Assembly (NCBI GenBank): GCA_049416425.1
Contig: JBMSHD010000010.1
Coordinates: 1-31,175, forward strand
Direction: 5' to 3'
Source of the DNA: JBMSHD01 sp049416425
Lineage (GTDB): Bacteria; Pseudomonadota; Gammaproteobacteria; Francisellales; Francisellaceae
DNA length: 31,175 nucleotides
The notes beneath the pieces are model-generated. The model was given only the letters and a program-made list of their open reading frames with translations. It was not told the DNA's origin and searched no databases. Every line of letters starts with the position of its first letter. The stretch's first letter is position 1. The translations under genes were made by a program, and so were the position numbers. Positions 24,643 through 31,175 of the stretch are shown in pieces.

Positions 24643-25659
24643 TCACGCTAAAATACGGCTTGACAACCTGAGGTGGCAGAAAACCGCCTGCCCTTTGACC
24701 ACTTCCTGGCGCTGACCAAAATATTGGCTCAACAGCGAATACCAGTGTGATGGCGCAACGATAAGATAATCACAAATGGTACTTTTTCTCACCAGAGACA
24801 CAAACTCATCGATATAGTCCTGCTTGTTGCTAAGCGGCGCATCAAAACAGATATTAAGCTCATCCAGCTCGACTTCCTCAGCACCGGCGGCAAAGAAATA
24901 GTCCTTGATGATCAGTTGGTCGGGCAGCAGATGGGAAAGCGTATTTAACACCGACTCCAGCGGATAGCATAACACCATATCGAAATGGCGACCGTTGATC
25001 TCATCGCTAACAGCTTTATGATTGATTTCAGCGGCATTGACCAGAAAAATAGTCTTATCCTCATCGATGGCATGAGAACCATTACAGCGCCCCAGATAAC
25101 GAGCCATCTTTTGACGATAATACGTAAATTCCGGTAATTTGAGATCTAATGCCTTGCCTTTTTCATCATTGGTACGAACCTGAAGGATGGCCTTATACAG
25201 CGGGTTTTTTTCAAATGCCAGACGCTCTTTCTCACTCATCGGTCCGCCCTGGTAGATCAGTGTCTGTCTGCTGGCCGCCGACAGCCGTTCAAAATAGCTG
25301 GCTTTCTTGGCGGCTAGATAACGCTTGGCATCGACATGATAACCAACAAGTGCGGCAATTCGCTCACCAAATCCATATTCCATGGCAAGCCTCGCGCCGA
25401 TCCATTCATGATTGATGGCACCGTATTGCCCCATCTGTGGCTGCACGGTTTTATAGGCATAATGACCGATATCATGCAATAGTGAGGCCAACTGAACCTC
25501 GATACCGTGTCCTGCTGTTTCGGCAAAATATGCCGCTTGTAGACCATGCTCAAACTTGGAAATCACCTCTCCAAGATAAGGAGCATTACCATTTAAACCA
25601 ATGGCTGTAGCGGCGCGATGCAATTGAAGACCCAATCCGTTTGCTTCACAAGATTCCAT
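24643..25659 (-). CDS. PhnZ-like HD-domain (diiron oxygenase-type) protein with unknown C-terminal domain
   Basis: Residues about 10-175 match the PhnZ-type HD-domain family (mixed-valence diiron oxygenases, related to myo-inositol oxygenase). Candidate metal ligands are all present: H38 (FEHGLQ), H62-D63 (LLHDIGH), H84 (NHEWIGA), H108 (GYHVDAKRYL) and D165 (RTNDEKGK), with the family phrase TLIYQGGPMSEKE. PhnZ oxidises 2-amino-1-hydroxyethylphosphonate, but no phn genes are in this window, so the substrate is open. Residues about 180-338 form an extra domain I do not recognise; PhnZ itself is only about 190 residues. There is no signal peptide. A GGAG site lies upstream of the ATG at 25659. 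The next gene downstream has its own promoter. Confidence 0.8.
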   Translation of the reverse strand: MESCEANGLGLQLHRAATAIGLNGNAPYLGEVISKFEHGLQAAYFAETAGHGIEVQLASLLHDIGHYAYKTVQPQMGQYGAINHEWIGARLAMEYGFGERIAALVGYHVDAKRYLAAKKASYFERLSAASRQTLIYQGGPMSEKERLAFEKNPLYKAILQVRTNDEKGKALDLKLPEFTYYRQKMARYLGRCNGSHAIDEDKTIFLVNAAEINHKAVSDEINGRHFDMVLCYPLESVLNTLSHLLPDQLIIKDYFFAAGAEEVELDELNICFDAPLSNKQDYIDEFVSLVRKSTICDYLIVAPSHWYSLLSQYFGQRQEVVKGQAVFCHLRLSSRILA

Positions 25660-25816
25660 AACTTTACGACTCCATTAACGGTTAAGACCCTGAGAGTGTA
25701 GCAAAGAAGTATTACCGATTTATGACATATTTTACGATTTCTATCCTTTATTCTGAATTAAAGGCTGATTTCTGATGTATAATAAACGCATGAAAAATAA
25801 AAGTTCTTTTAGCACT

Positions 25817-26554
25817 ATGCGCCTTTCAAGATTCTATTTCCGTGACATAGACTCACAAACCTCAAGCGTTGAACTGTCAGCAGATCTCTGCCATTATCTC
25901 AACCGTGTACTGAGAGCCAAAACCGGGCAAAAACTCGTGCTATTTAACGGGAAAGACGGCAAGGAATATCATTGCCAGATTGCGCATATCGAAGCAAAAT
26001 CTATCACTGTGAACATCGAGCAGATCACCACAGCCGCAGACGATTCACCGATTGACATCACCATTGCCCAGTCCCTGACCAAAGGCGATAAGTTTGAACT
26101 GATCATTCAAAAAGCCACCGAGCTTGGTGTCAGCACCATCATACCTGTTATCAGCGAGTGCTGTGATGCTAAAATCAACGACAAATCCATCACTCACAAA
26201 CTGGAACGCTGGCGCAAAATCGCCGTCGCCGCCGCTGAACAATCGGGGCGTGTTACCCTTCTTGATATAAAGACTCCCATATCACTTACTGATTTTGTGA
26301 ACGATTACCGAGGACTTGGCATCACCCTATCACCCCATGCCCAACATAATCTTCATCAGCTGAAACAGCAGCACCCTGAGTGCAGATCATTTTCTATTCT
26401 TATCGGTCCGGAAGGTGGCTTGAGCGATAAAGAGATTCAACAAAGTACCGATCATGGTTTTGTCCCGATCACCCTGGGCAGACGAATTTTAAGAACAGAA
26501 ACCGCGAGCCTTGCCATCAGTAGCGCCTTACAAACCCTATGGGGTGATTTTTAA
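25817..26554 (+). CDS. rsmE: 16S rRNA m3U1498 methyltransferase RsmE
   Basis: A SPOUT-class enzyme that methylates N3 of U1498 in 16S rRNA using S-adenosylmethionine. A PUA-like N-terminal domain (HYLNRVLRAKTGQKLVLFNG) is followed by the trefoil-knot domain with LIGPEGGLSDKEI and LGRRILRTETASLAI, the SAM-binding knot. ATG at 25817 is preferred because it begins MRLSRFYF like the family (245 aa; E. coli 243). In-frame ATGs at 25775 and 25790 exist, but a perfect -10 TATAAT (25778-25783) lies over the first. No strong ribosome-binding site is seen. gshB, a common neighbour, is absent. Confidence 0.95.
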   Translation: MRLSRFYFRDIDSQTSSVELSADLCHYLNRVLRAKTGQKLVLFNGKDGKEYHCQIAHIEAKSITVNIEQITTAADDSPIDITIAQSLTKGDKFELIIQKATELGVSTIIPVISECCDAKINDKSITHKLERWRKIAVAAAEQSGRVTLLDIKTPISLTDFVNDYRGLGITLSPHAQHNLHQLKQQHPECRSFSILIGPEGGLSDKEIQQSTDHGFVPITLGRRILRTETASLAISSALQTLWGDF

Positions 26555-26578
26555 CAGTTCTCTTAGCGTTATTCTCAA

Positions 26579-26607
26579 CCCCTTTCTACTTCCCTTGGAC
26601 AAAGGGG
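26579..26607. terminator. Palindrome between convergent rsmE and purN
   Basis: Arms CCCCTTT (26579-26585) and AAAGGGG (26601-26607) are perfect over 7 bp, in a 72-bp gap where both flanking genes end. Related sequence (CCCTTG, AAGGGG, CAGGG) occurs at 23461-23490, so it may be a dispersed palindromic repeat serving as a bidirectional terminator. Confidence 0.45.
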
Positions 26608-26626
26608 AGAGCAGGGGTAGGGTTAT

Positions 26627-27193
26627 TTATTTTTCAATTTCACAGAGCCTTAGAATGACTTCAGGATAGAAATCATGCTCGATGGTTTTGATCTTTTTCT
26701 CCAGCGATTCCTTGTCATCATTGATGTCAATGCTGATGGCGCGCTGATCGATAATCCGCCCTCCATCTAAGGTCTCATCGACAAAATGCACGGTAGTACC
26801 ATGCTGAAGGTCTTTGGCATCAATGGCGCGCTGGTGCGTGTTAAGCCCTTTGTATTTGGGTAAAAGCGAGGGATGAATGTTGATGATTTTCCCTTTGAAG
26901 CGCTCGATAAATCCGGCCGTCAGTATACGCATAAAACCGGATAAAACGATGAGATCAGGATTAAAAGCTGCGATGACATCGGCGAGTTTTTCATCGTATT
27001 TTGCTCGATCTATGCCTTTGTTTTTCGGCAGATAAAGTGTTGGAATGCCGGCTTTTTGTCCTCGGATAAGGCTTTGAGAGTCATGGTCTGAGATGACCAG
27101 CGCGATTTCAATATCGTGCTGTTGATGAAGTTTTTCGATCATGGCGCCCAGATTTGAGCCAAACCCGGATGATAGAATAACAAGTTTTTTCAT
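26627..27193 (-). CDS. purN: Phosphoribosylglycinamide formyltransferase (GAR transformylase)
   Basis: Transfers a formyl group from 10-formyl-tetrahydrofolate to GAR, the third step of purine synthesis. The 188 residues contain the catalytic N105, H107 and D143 (IINIHPSLLPKYKG; HFVDETLDGG), matching E. coli N106, H108 and D144. The N-terminal LSSGFGSNLGAMI is the phosphate-binding loop. Its ATG begins one base after the purM stop codon, so translation is probably coupled. Confidence 0.98.
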   Translation of the reverse strand: MKKLVILSSGFGSNLGAMIEKLHQQHDIEIALVISDHDSQSLIRGQKAGIPTLYLPKNKGIDRAKYDEKLADVIAAFNPDLIVLSGFMRILTAGFIERFKGKIINIHPSLLPKYKGLNTHQRAIDAKDLQHGTTVHFVDETLDGGRIIDQRAISIDINDDKESLEKKIKTIEHDFYPEVILRLCEIEK

Positions 27194-28246
27194 TTACAAT
27201 CCCAAGTATTCAACATGCGGTGTTGCTTCATCACAGTGATCAATAAAGCCGATCTGCCAGACCTCCTCGCCGCATTGCTTTAAAATTTCCATGGCGGATT
27301 TAGCCTCTTTCTGAGAAACAGCCACGATCATGCCGGCACCGCAGTTAAAGGTTTTTAACATATCCTGAGCCAGGATGTTACCCTTGTTTTTAAGCCAGGT
27401 GAAAATCTCAGGCAGCTGCCAACTGTCCAGATCAATGACGGCCTTGGTGTGATGAGGCAGCACTCGTGGCAGATTTTCGCTAAATCCACCGCCGGTGATA
27501 TGGCTTATACCCTTGATGGTCACGGTTTCTTTGAGCTTGAGAATCGATTTTACATAGATGCGGGTGGGTTCAAGCAAAACCTCACCGATGGTGCCACCGC
27601 CAAAGGGCATATCCAATGAGCTATGGCTGTCGGTCAGAATTTTTCTCACCAGCGAATAGCCATTGGAATGAACACCTGATGAGGCAAGCGCGATGAGCAC
27701 ATCTCCCTTGTGAATATCATGACCGGTGATGATCTTCGATTTCTCAACGATGCCAACCGAGAATCCCGCCAGATCATAATCACCATGCTGGTACATGCCG
27801 GGCATCTCGGCGGTTTCTCCGCCGACCAGGGCGCAGCCGGCGAGTTTACAGCCATCGGCAATACCTTTGATAACATCGGCAGCACTGTCGATTGCAAGTT
27901 TGCCTGTGGCATAGTAATCCAGAAAAAATAAGGGTTCAGCGCCGCTAACGACGATATCGTTGACGCACATGGCGACCAGATCAATACCGATGGTGTCATG
28001 CTTGTTCATCTTAAAAGCGAGTTTGAGCTTGGTGCCGACGCCATCGGTACCAGAGACCAAAACCGGTTGTTTGTATTTGTGCCATGGTAGCTCAAACAAG
28101 GCGCCAAACCCGCCTAAACCGCCTAAAACTTCAGGGCGCATGGTGGATTTAGCGTGAGGCTTGATCTTTTCGACAAGCGCATTACCAGCATCGATATCGA
28201 CGCCAGCATCGGCATAGTTCAGTGATTTGTTCGACATAGGATTCAT
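27194..28246 (-). CDS. purM: Phosphoribosylformylglycinamidine cyclo-ligase (AIR synthetase)
   Basis: ATP-dependent closure of FGAM to AIR in purine synthesis. The 350 residues have the family blocks YADAGVDIDAGNALV, VSGTDGVGTKLKLA, GIDLVAMCVNDIVVSGAEPLFFLDYYATGKL and HSNGYSLVRKIL. The ATG at 28246 is used; M4 (28237) is an alternative. It forms the conserved purMN pair with no gap. No purine operator was recognised upstream. Confidence 0.98.
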   Translation of the reverse strand: MNPMSNKSLNYADAGVDIDAGNALVEKIKPHAKSTMRPEVLGGLGGFGALFELPWHKYKQPVLVSGTDGVGTKLKLAFKMNKHDTIGIDLVAMCVNDIVVSGAEPLFFLDYYATGKLAIDSAADVIKGIADGCKLAGCALVGGETAEMPGMYQHGDYDLAGFSVGIVEKSKIITGHDIHKGDVLIALASSGVHSNGYSLVRKILTDSHSSLDMPFGGGTIGEVLLEPTRIYVKSILKLKETVTIKGISHITGGGFSENLPRVLPHHTKAVIDLDSWQLPEIFTWLKNKGNILAQDMLKTFNCGAGMIVAVSQKEAKSAMEILKQCGEEVWQIGFIDHCDEATPHVEYLGL

Positions 28247-28367
28247 CAGTCATTCCGTGATGGCAAACATTATACCATTCATCTCCTGTTTGGCTAGCGG
28301 CTTTTTAAGAGGACGAATGAATTAAAAAAGACGCTTTAGGCATTAGTCGTTGAAAATGATAATTCAT

Positions 28368-30236
28368 CTAACTCGAACTGACTATTTTCTGCTCTACCAC
28401 CAAGGCAATAACCTTCCAACCCGGCTGCGGTACGACAATACTATTATCCGGCGAGGCCACCTGAACCTGCCCTTTTGAATTAATATAAAACAAAGGAATG
28501 GCATTGTTATGATGTACCAGATACTGCTCCCAGGTGAAAGCATTACTGATATTGGTCGTTTTAATCTTGGCGCCCTTCCCAATCATTTCTCTCAAATTTT
28601 CATAATGCAAATCCCGGCTAAACAATCGTTTCGAATATTTTTTACTGAGATAGGTCAGTTTGGCATGAGACTGATTCTTTGAAGTTGGCAGCGCATAAAC
28701 TTCATGACGCCCGCCAAATTCACGATAATATTTCACCGATGCCAAAACGTTTATCTCTTCACTGGTTGATAACCCCAACATGCGGCCGATGCCAACCAGA
28801 TTTAAATGCCAATCGGCATGTTCGGAGATAGAACTGCCATAATAACACTGAAGCCCCATAAGCCTGGCTTGCTGGACATTGCGCCAGGTGGTATCGGTCA
28901 GGGTGATATTGATATCATTGTTCTTAAGCTCCAAGGCGACGGCACGCGCCACGGTATTGGCACCAATCATCAAAAAACCGTTGGGTTCAGGCGCTGAAGC
29001 ACCGATGACCTTTGCCAAAACCGGTGCCGTTAGACTCTGGATAACAACCGTACCCATGATGATCAAAAACACGATCAGCACCAAAAGCTCGCCTTCTGTT
29101 CTCATGCCCAGATTCTCTATTACCTTGATTGAAAACAAGGCTGCCACGGCTGCCGCCACAATGCCTCTTGGTGAGATCCAGGCCAACATCATTCTCTCTC
29201 GCCATTTCAATCCCGTGGCCATAGTCGAGATAAATGCGCTGATCGGCCTTACCACAAACTGCAAAATCAAAATCAAAATAATCGCCTGATACCAGATATC
29301 CTCCAAGTAATAAAAGCTGACATTGGCACCCAAAATAATAAACAGACTGGAGATTAAAATCAGGCTTAGACTCTCTTTAAAATCCAGAATCTCTTCGATG
29401 TGGGTATTTTTCATATTGCCAACCATCACGCCCATTACCGTGACGATCAAAAGCCCCCCACCTTCGACGATATGCTCGGCAATGACAAAGCTTGTGATCA
29501 CCACACTTAAGACAAACATGTTGCTAAGATAATTTGGCACCCACTGGCGCTTCAGTGCCACACCCAGTGCATAGCCAACCAGAATACCTCCCAAGCCACC
29601 CACAACAATCACCAACAATATGTGGTAGCTTATGCTCCACAAGGCATCATATTTAGACACCGATAACGCCGTAAACACGACAACGGCTAACAGTGCGCCA
29701 ATGGGATCGACCAGCATGCCTTCCCAACGGATGATATTGGCGAGTCTTGGACTCGGTCTGACACTTCGTAAAATTGGCACCACCACCGTGGGACCGCTGA
29801 CACAAGAGATAGCACCGATTAACGCCGATATCTGCCACGACAGATTAAAAATCGCATGCACAAACAATGTCGTTAAAAAGGCGGTAATCAAAAGTCCGAT
29901 TGAGATGAGGTTTCTCACCGCTCCACCGACTCCTTTGATCTCACTGAATTTAAGGCTCATGCACCCTTCAAACAGAATAATCGAGACACAGATCGAAACC
30001 AGCGGATAAAGCATGCTGCCAAAAAGTTTAGTCGGCGCCAGAAACTGCAAATCCTCTCCCAGTAAACTGCTTGAAACCGGTCCCAGCATGATACCGACAA
30101 CGAGCAAAAATAAAATCGCCGGCAACCGCAGTTTCCATGCCAACCATTGACAGGCAAAACCCAACAACAAAATCGCCATAAATACCAAGGGAATATAGCT
30201 ACTGGTCAAAAAAAAGTTGGTCGACGGCTCAATCAT
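28368..30236 (-). CDS. CPA1 (NhaP-type) cation:proton antiporter with C-terminal nucleotide-binding-like domain
   Basis: A 622-residue protein. Residues 1-410 form about 12-13 membrane helices with CPA1 features: SGPTVVVPILR (147-157) and E172/D177 in WEGMLVDPIGALLAV, the ion-binding helix, plus SPRGIVAAAVAALFS late in the domain. Residues about 418-530 resemble an RCK/TrkA-N Rossmann domain (FLMIGANTVARAVALEL), which usually senses nucleotides and gates the transporter. The rest is an uncharacterised cytoplasmic tail. Likely role: sodium or potassium export and pH homeostasis; the ion is not certain. A strong AAGGGGTGA site precedes the ATG. Confidence 0.9.
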   Translation of the reverse strand: MIEPSTNFFLTSSYIPLVFMAILLLGFACQWLAWKLRLPAILFLLVVGIMLGPVSSSLLGEDLQFLAPTKLFGSMLYPLVSICVSIILFEGCMSLKFSEIKGVGGAVRNLISIGLLITAFLTTLFVHAIFNLSWQISALIGAISCVSGPTVVVPILRSVRPSPRLANIIRWEGMLVDPIGALLAVVVFTALSVSKYDALWSISYHILLVIVVGGLGGILVGYALGVALKRQWVPNYLSNMFVLSVVITSFVIAEHIVEGGGLLIVTVMGVMVGNMKNTHIEEILDFKESLSLILISSLFIILGANVSFYYLEDIWYQAIILILILQFVVRPISAFISTMATGLKWRERMMLAWISPRGIVAAAVAALFSIKVIENLGMRTEGELLVLIVFLIIMGTVVIQSLTAPVLAKVIGASAPEPNGFLMIGANTVARAVALELKNNDINITLTDTTWRNVQQARLMGLQCYYGSSISEHADWHLNLVGIGRMLGLSTSEEINVLASVKYYREFGGRHEVYALPTSKNQSHAKLTYLSKKYSKRLFSRDLHYENLREMIGKGAKIKTTNISNAFTWEQYLVHHNNAIPLFYINSKGQVQVASPDNSIVVPQPGWKVIALVVEQKIVSSS

Positions 30237-30270
30237 GTCACCCCTTGCAAATCTATTTCTGATCTATCTC

Positions 30271-30298
30271 ATTGTAATTGAGTCGAAAATTTTAACAA
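30271..30298 (-). promoter_or_regulatory. Promoter of the CPA1 antiporter gene
   Basis: Minus strand: TTGTTA (30298-30293; 4 of 6), 16-bp spacer, TACAAT (30276-30271; 5 of 6). The leader is about 28 nt. It is divergent from the ferredoxin promoter. Confidence 0.55.
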
Positions 30299-30343
30299 GG
30301 GTTATTTTGAAGCAGACAAAACAGTGCAAAACATATGAGTAAT

Positions 30344-30377
30344 GATATAATGGTCGCACTTAAGAATCATTCTCATT
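30344..30377 (+). promoter_or_regulatory. Extended -10 promoter and Fur-like box for the ferredoxin gene
   Basis: An extended -10 (TGATATAAT; TATAAT at 30346-30351) places the transcription start near 30358. Immediately downstream, 30359-30377 reads CTTAAGAATcATTCTCATT. Its right half ATTCTCATT is the classic Fur half-site, and the left half matches the mirror AATGAGAAT at about 6 of 9 positions. A Fur dimer here would cover the start of transcription and repress in iron excess. Confidence 0.55.
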
Positions 30378-30382
30378 AACAC

Positions 30383-30751
30383 ATGACCACACAAAAACAG
30401 CCTTCCGAGTGCACGGTTTTAGAAAAAGCGCAGAAGCTTGGCATTCAAAACATCAAACGCCATATCTTTATCTGTGCCGATCAAACGATTGATAAATGCT
30501 GCAACCGCGAGAAAAGCCTGGAATCTTGGAAATATTTGCAGAAACGATTAAACGAGCTTGGATTGGCGCAAAACGGTGAGGTTTATCGCACCAAAGCCAA
30601 CTGCCTGCGCATCTGTCAAAACGGCCCAATCGCTGTTGTTTACCCGGATGGCGTGTGGTATCACTCCTGCACACCAGAGGTTATCGAGCGCATCATTCAT
30701 GAGCATTTAATCGGTGGCAAACCGGTGACAGCGTTTCAAATCGCTATTTGA
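30383..30751 (+). CDS. Thioredoxin-like [2Fe-2S] ferredoxin
   Basis: A 122-residue soluble electron carrier of the thioredoxin-like [2Fe-2S] ferredoxin family. The cysteines C31, C39 or C40, C74 and C78 (ICADQTIDKCC; ANCLRICQNGP) match the usual four-ligand pattern, and PIAVVYPDGVWYHSCTPEVIERIIHEHL is the typical C-terminal block. C10 and C96 are extra. There is no visible ribosome-binding site next to the ATG. A Fur-like operator upstream suggests higher expression in iron shortage, as for bacterioferritin-associated carriers; the redox partner is unknown. Confidence 0.93.
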   Translation: MTTQKQPSECTVLEKAQKLGIQNIKRHIFICADQTIDKCCNREKSLESWKYLQKRLNELGLAQNGEVYRTKANCLRICQNGPIAVVYPDGVWYHSCTPEVIERIIHEHLIGGKPVTAFQIAI

Positions 30752-31123
30752 TCGTTTATTTTAAACTATTTTATAAATTATATTTATTATTTAAGCTGAA
30801 AATAGTTCAATGTAAAAACAAAGACCATGAGCATTTCAAAATCAGATCAGTAAATAATCTACATATTTATCGTAAATCACAATACCAAAGCCGTCACTAT
30901 CCATACCAATCCACCACTTACCACATGGATCACCGCCAAGCGGTGATGACGGTCGTTGCAATACGATACAGCTGCCATTGTGAATCCGATGAGACAACAC
31001 CACTCTCAAGCGTCATCTCCATACCAACACTCGTCAGCTCCACACCAACACTCGTCATTCCCGCGTAGGCGGGAATCCACGCTACTATGGTGACGGCATG
31101 ATAACATTTACGGCTCACCATTT
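30752..31123. repeat. Repeat mosaic downstream of the ferredoxin gene
   Basis: No gene is supported in this stretch. It contains a hairpin ATCACCGC/GCGGTGAT (30929-30947) whose surroundings (about 30921-30951) match, on the other strand, the hairpin region inside element B. It also holds a 21-bp tandem repeat in two units (31017-31037 and 31038-31058, differing at few positions) and a 20-bp palindrome ATTCCC-N8-GGGAAT (31057-31076). Open frames here translate repeats and are not called. Confidence 0.7.
31057..31076. repeat. dRS3-like palindrome
   Basis: ATTCCCGC, a 4-nt loop, and GCGGGAAT form a perfect 8-bp stem. This fits the pattern ATTCCC-N8-GGGAAT of the neisserial dRS3 repeat, found in related forms in many bacteria, where it is a target for insertion elements and filamentous phage. 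It lies 47 bp before element A copy 2. Confidence 0.7.
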
Positions 31124-31175
31124 ACTGAAAACTCCCCATTTTTAATAATTGCCTCTTGAGGCAGTGATTTCAATG
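31124..31175. mobile_element. MITE-like element A, second copy (left end only, runs off the window)
   Basis: The 52 bases present match 585-636 at all but one position, including the 15-bp terminal repeat ACTGAAAACTCCCCA and the GCCTCTTGAGGC hairpin. Near identity suggests recent spread of the family. Confidence 0.85.

Noticed and set aside
31017..31058. Two 21-bp tandem units as a possible CRISPR start
   Set aside because: The units are directly adjacent with no spacers, and no cas gene is present.
30748..31121. Reading frames on both strands after the ferredoxin gene
   Set aside because: They translate hairpins, 21-bp tandem repeats and a dRS3-like palindrome (for example WIPAYAGMT), a well-known source of false proteins.

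Overview
This window is ordinary gammaproteobacterial chromosome with insertion-prone gaps. GC content looks like the low-to-mid 40s percent by eye (not computed). Three things point to the Francisella lineage (Francisellaceae or Fastidiosibacteraceae): the 16S rRNA 5' part reads like Francisella 16S, tRNA-Ser(GCU) directly follows csrA as in other gammaproteobacteria, and a stand-alone, divergent RNA polymerase alpha gene is present, as in Francisella, which carries two alpha subunits. The lineage call is inference from memory of sequences.

Layout. Positions 1-262 are the 5' end of a 16S gene (minus strand) with a consensus rrn promoter upstream. Positions 580-1243 hold two different non-coding transposon-like elements. 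On the minus strand follow rpsO-pnp-erpA and a P-loop ATPase gene, then plus-strand recF, another copy of the second element, tRNA-Leu(CAA) and the lone rpoA paralog (minus). Next come a CPA2 antiporter gene with ruvB (minus), a cation-diffusion facilitator (minus), lepA-mnmA (plus) and the anaerobic pair pflB-pflA (plus) behind a perfect FNR box. pyrG converges on and overlaps pflA. A degenerate BioC-like methyltransferase and comF are divergent. tRNA-Ser(GCU) and csrA (minus), an MFS transporter (plus), an OmpA-family protein and a PhnZ-like HD-domain oxygenase (minus), rsmE (plus), purMN (minus), a CPA1 antiporter (minus) and a [2Fe-2S] ferredoxin behind a Fur-like box complete the gene set. 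The last 400 bases are repeat mosaic ending in a second copy of the first element.

Function. Most genes are housekeeping: translation (rpsO, lepA, mnmA, rsmE, tRNAs, 16S), RNA decay (pnp), recombination repair (recF, ruvB), nucleotide synthesis (pyrG, purM, purN) and Fe-S assembly (erpA). Accessory physiology includes fermentation of pyruvate to formate and acetyl-CoA (pflBA), cation and pH homeostasis (two antiporters and a metal exporter), iron-responsive electron transfer and global post-transcriptional control (csrA).

Most interesting points: the alpha paralog has Glu where the beta-contacting Arg45 of E. coli alpha should be; the HD oxygenase carries an unidentified C-terminal domain of about 160 residues and has no phosphonate genes nearby; the BioC-like protein has lost the glycine-rich SAM-binding motif; and two families of non-autonomous elements occur in multiple copies. 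I see no CRISPR array, prophage, toxin-antitoxin pair or clearly new defence system.
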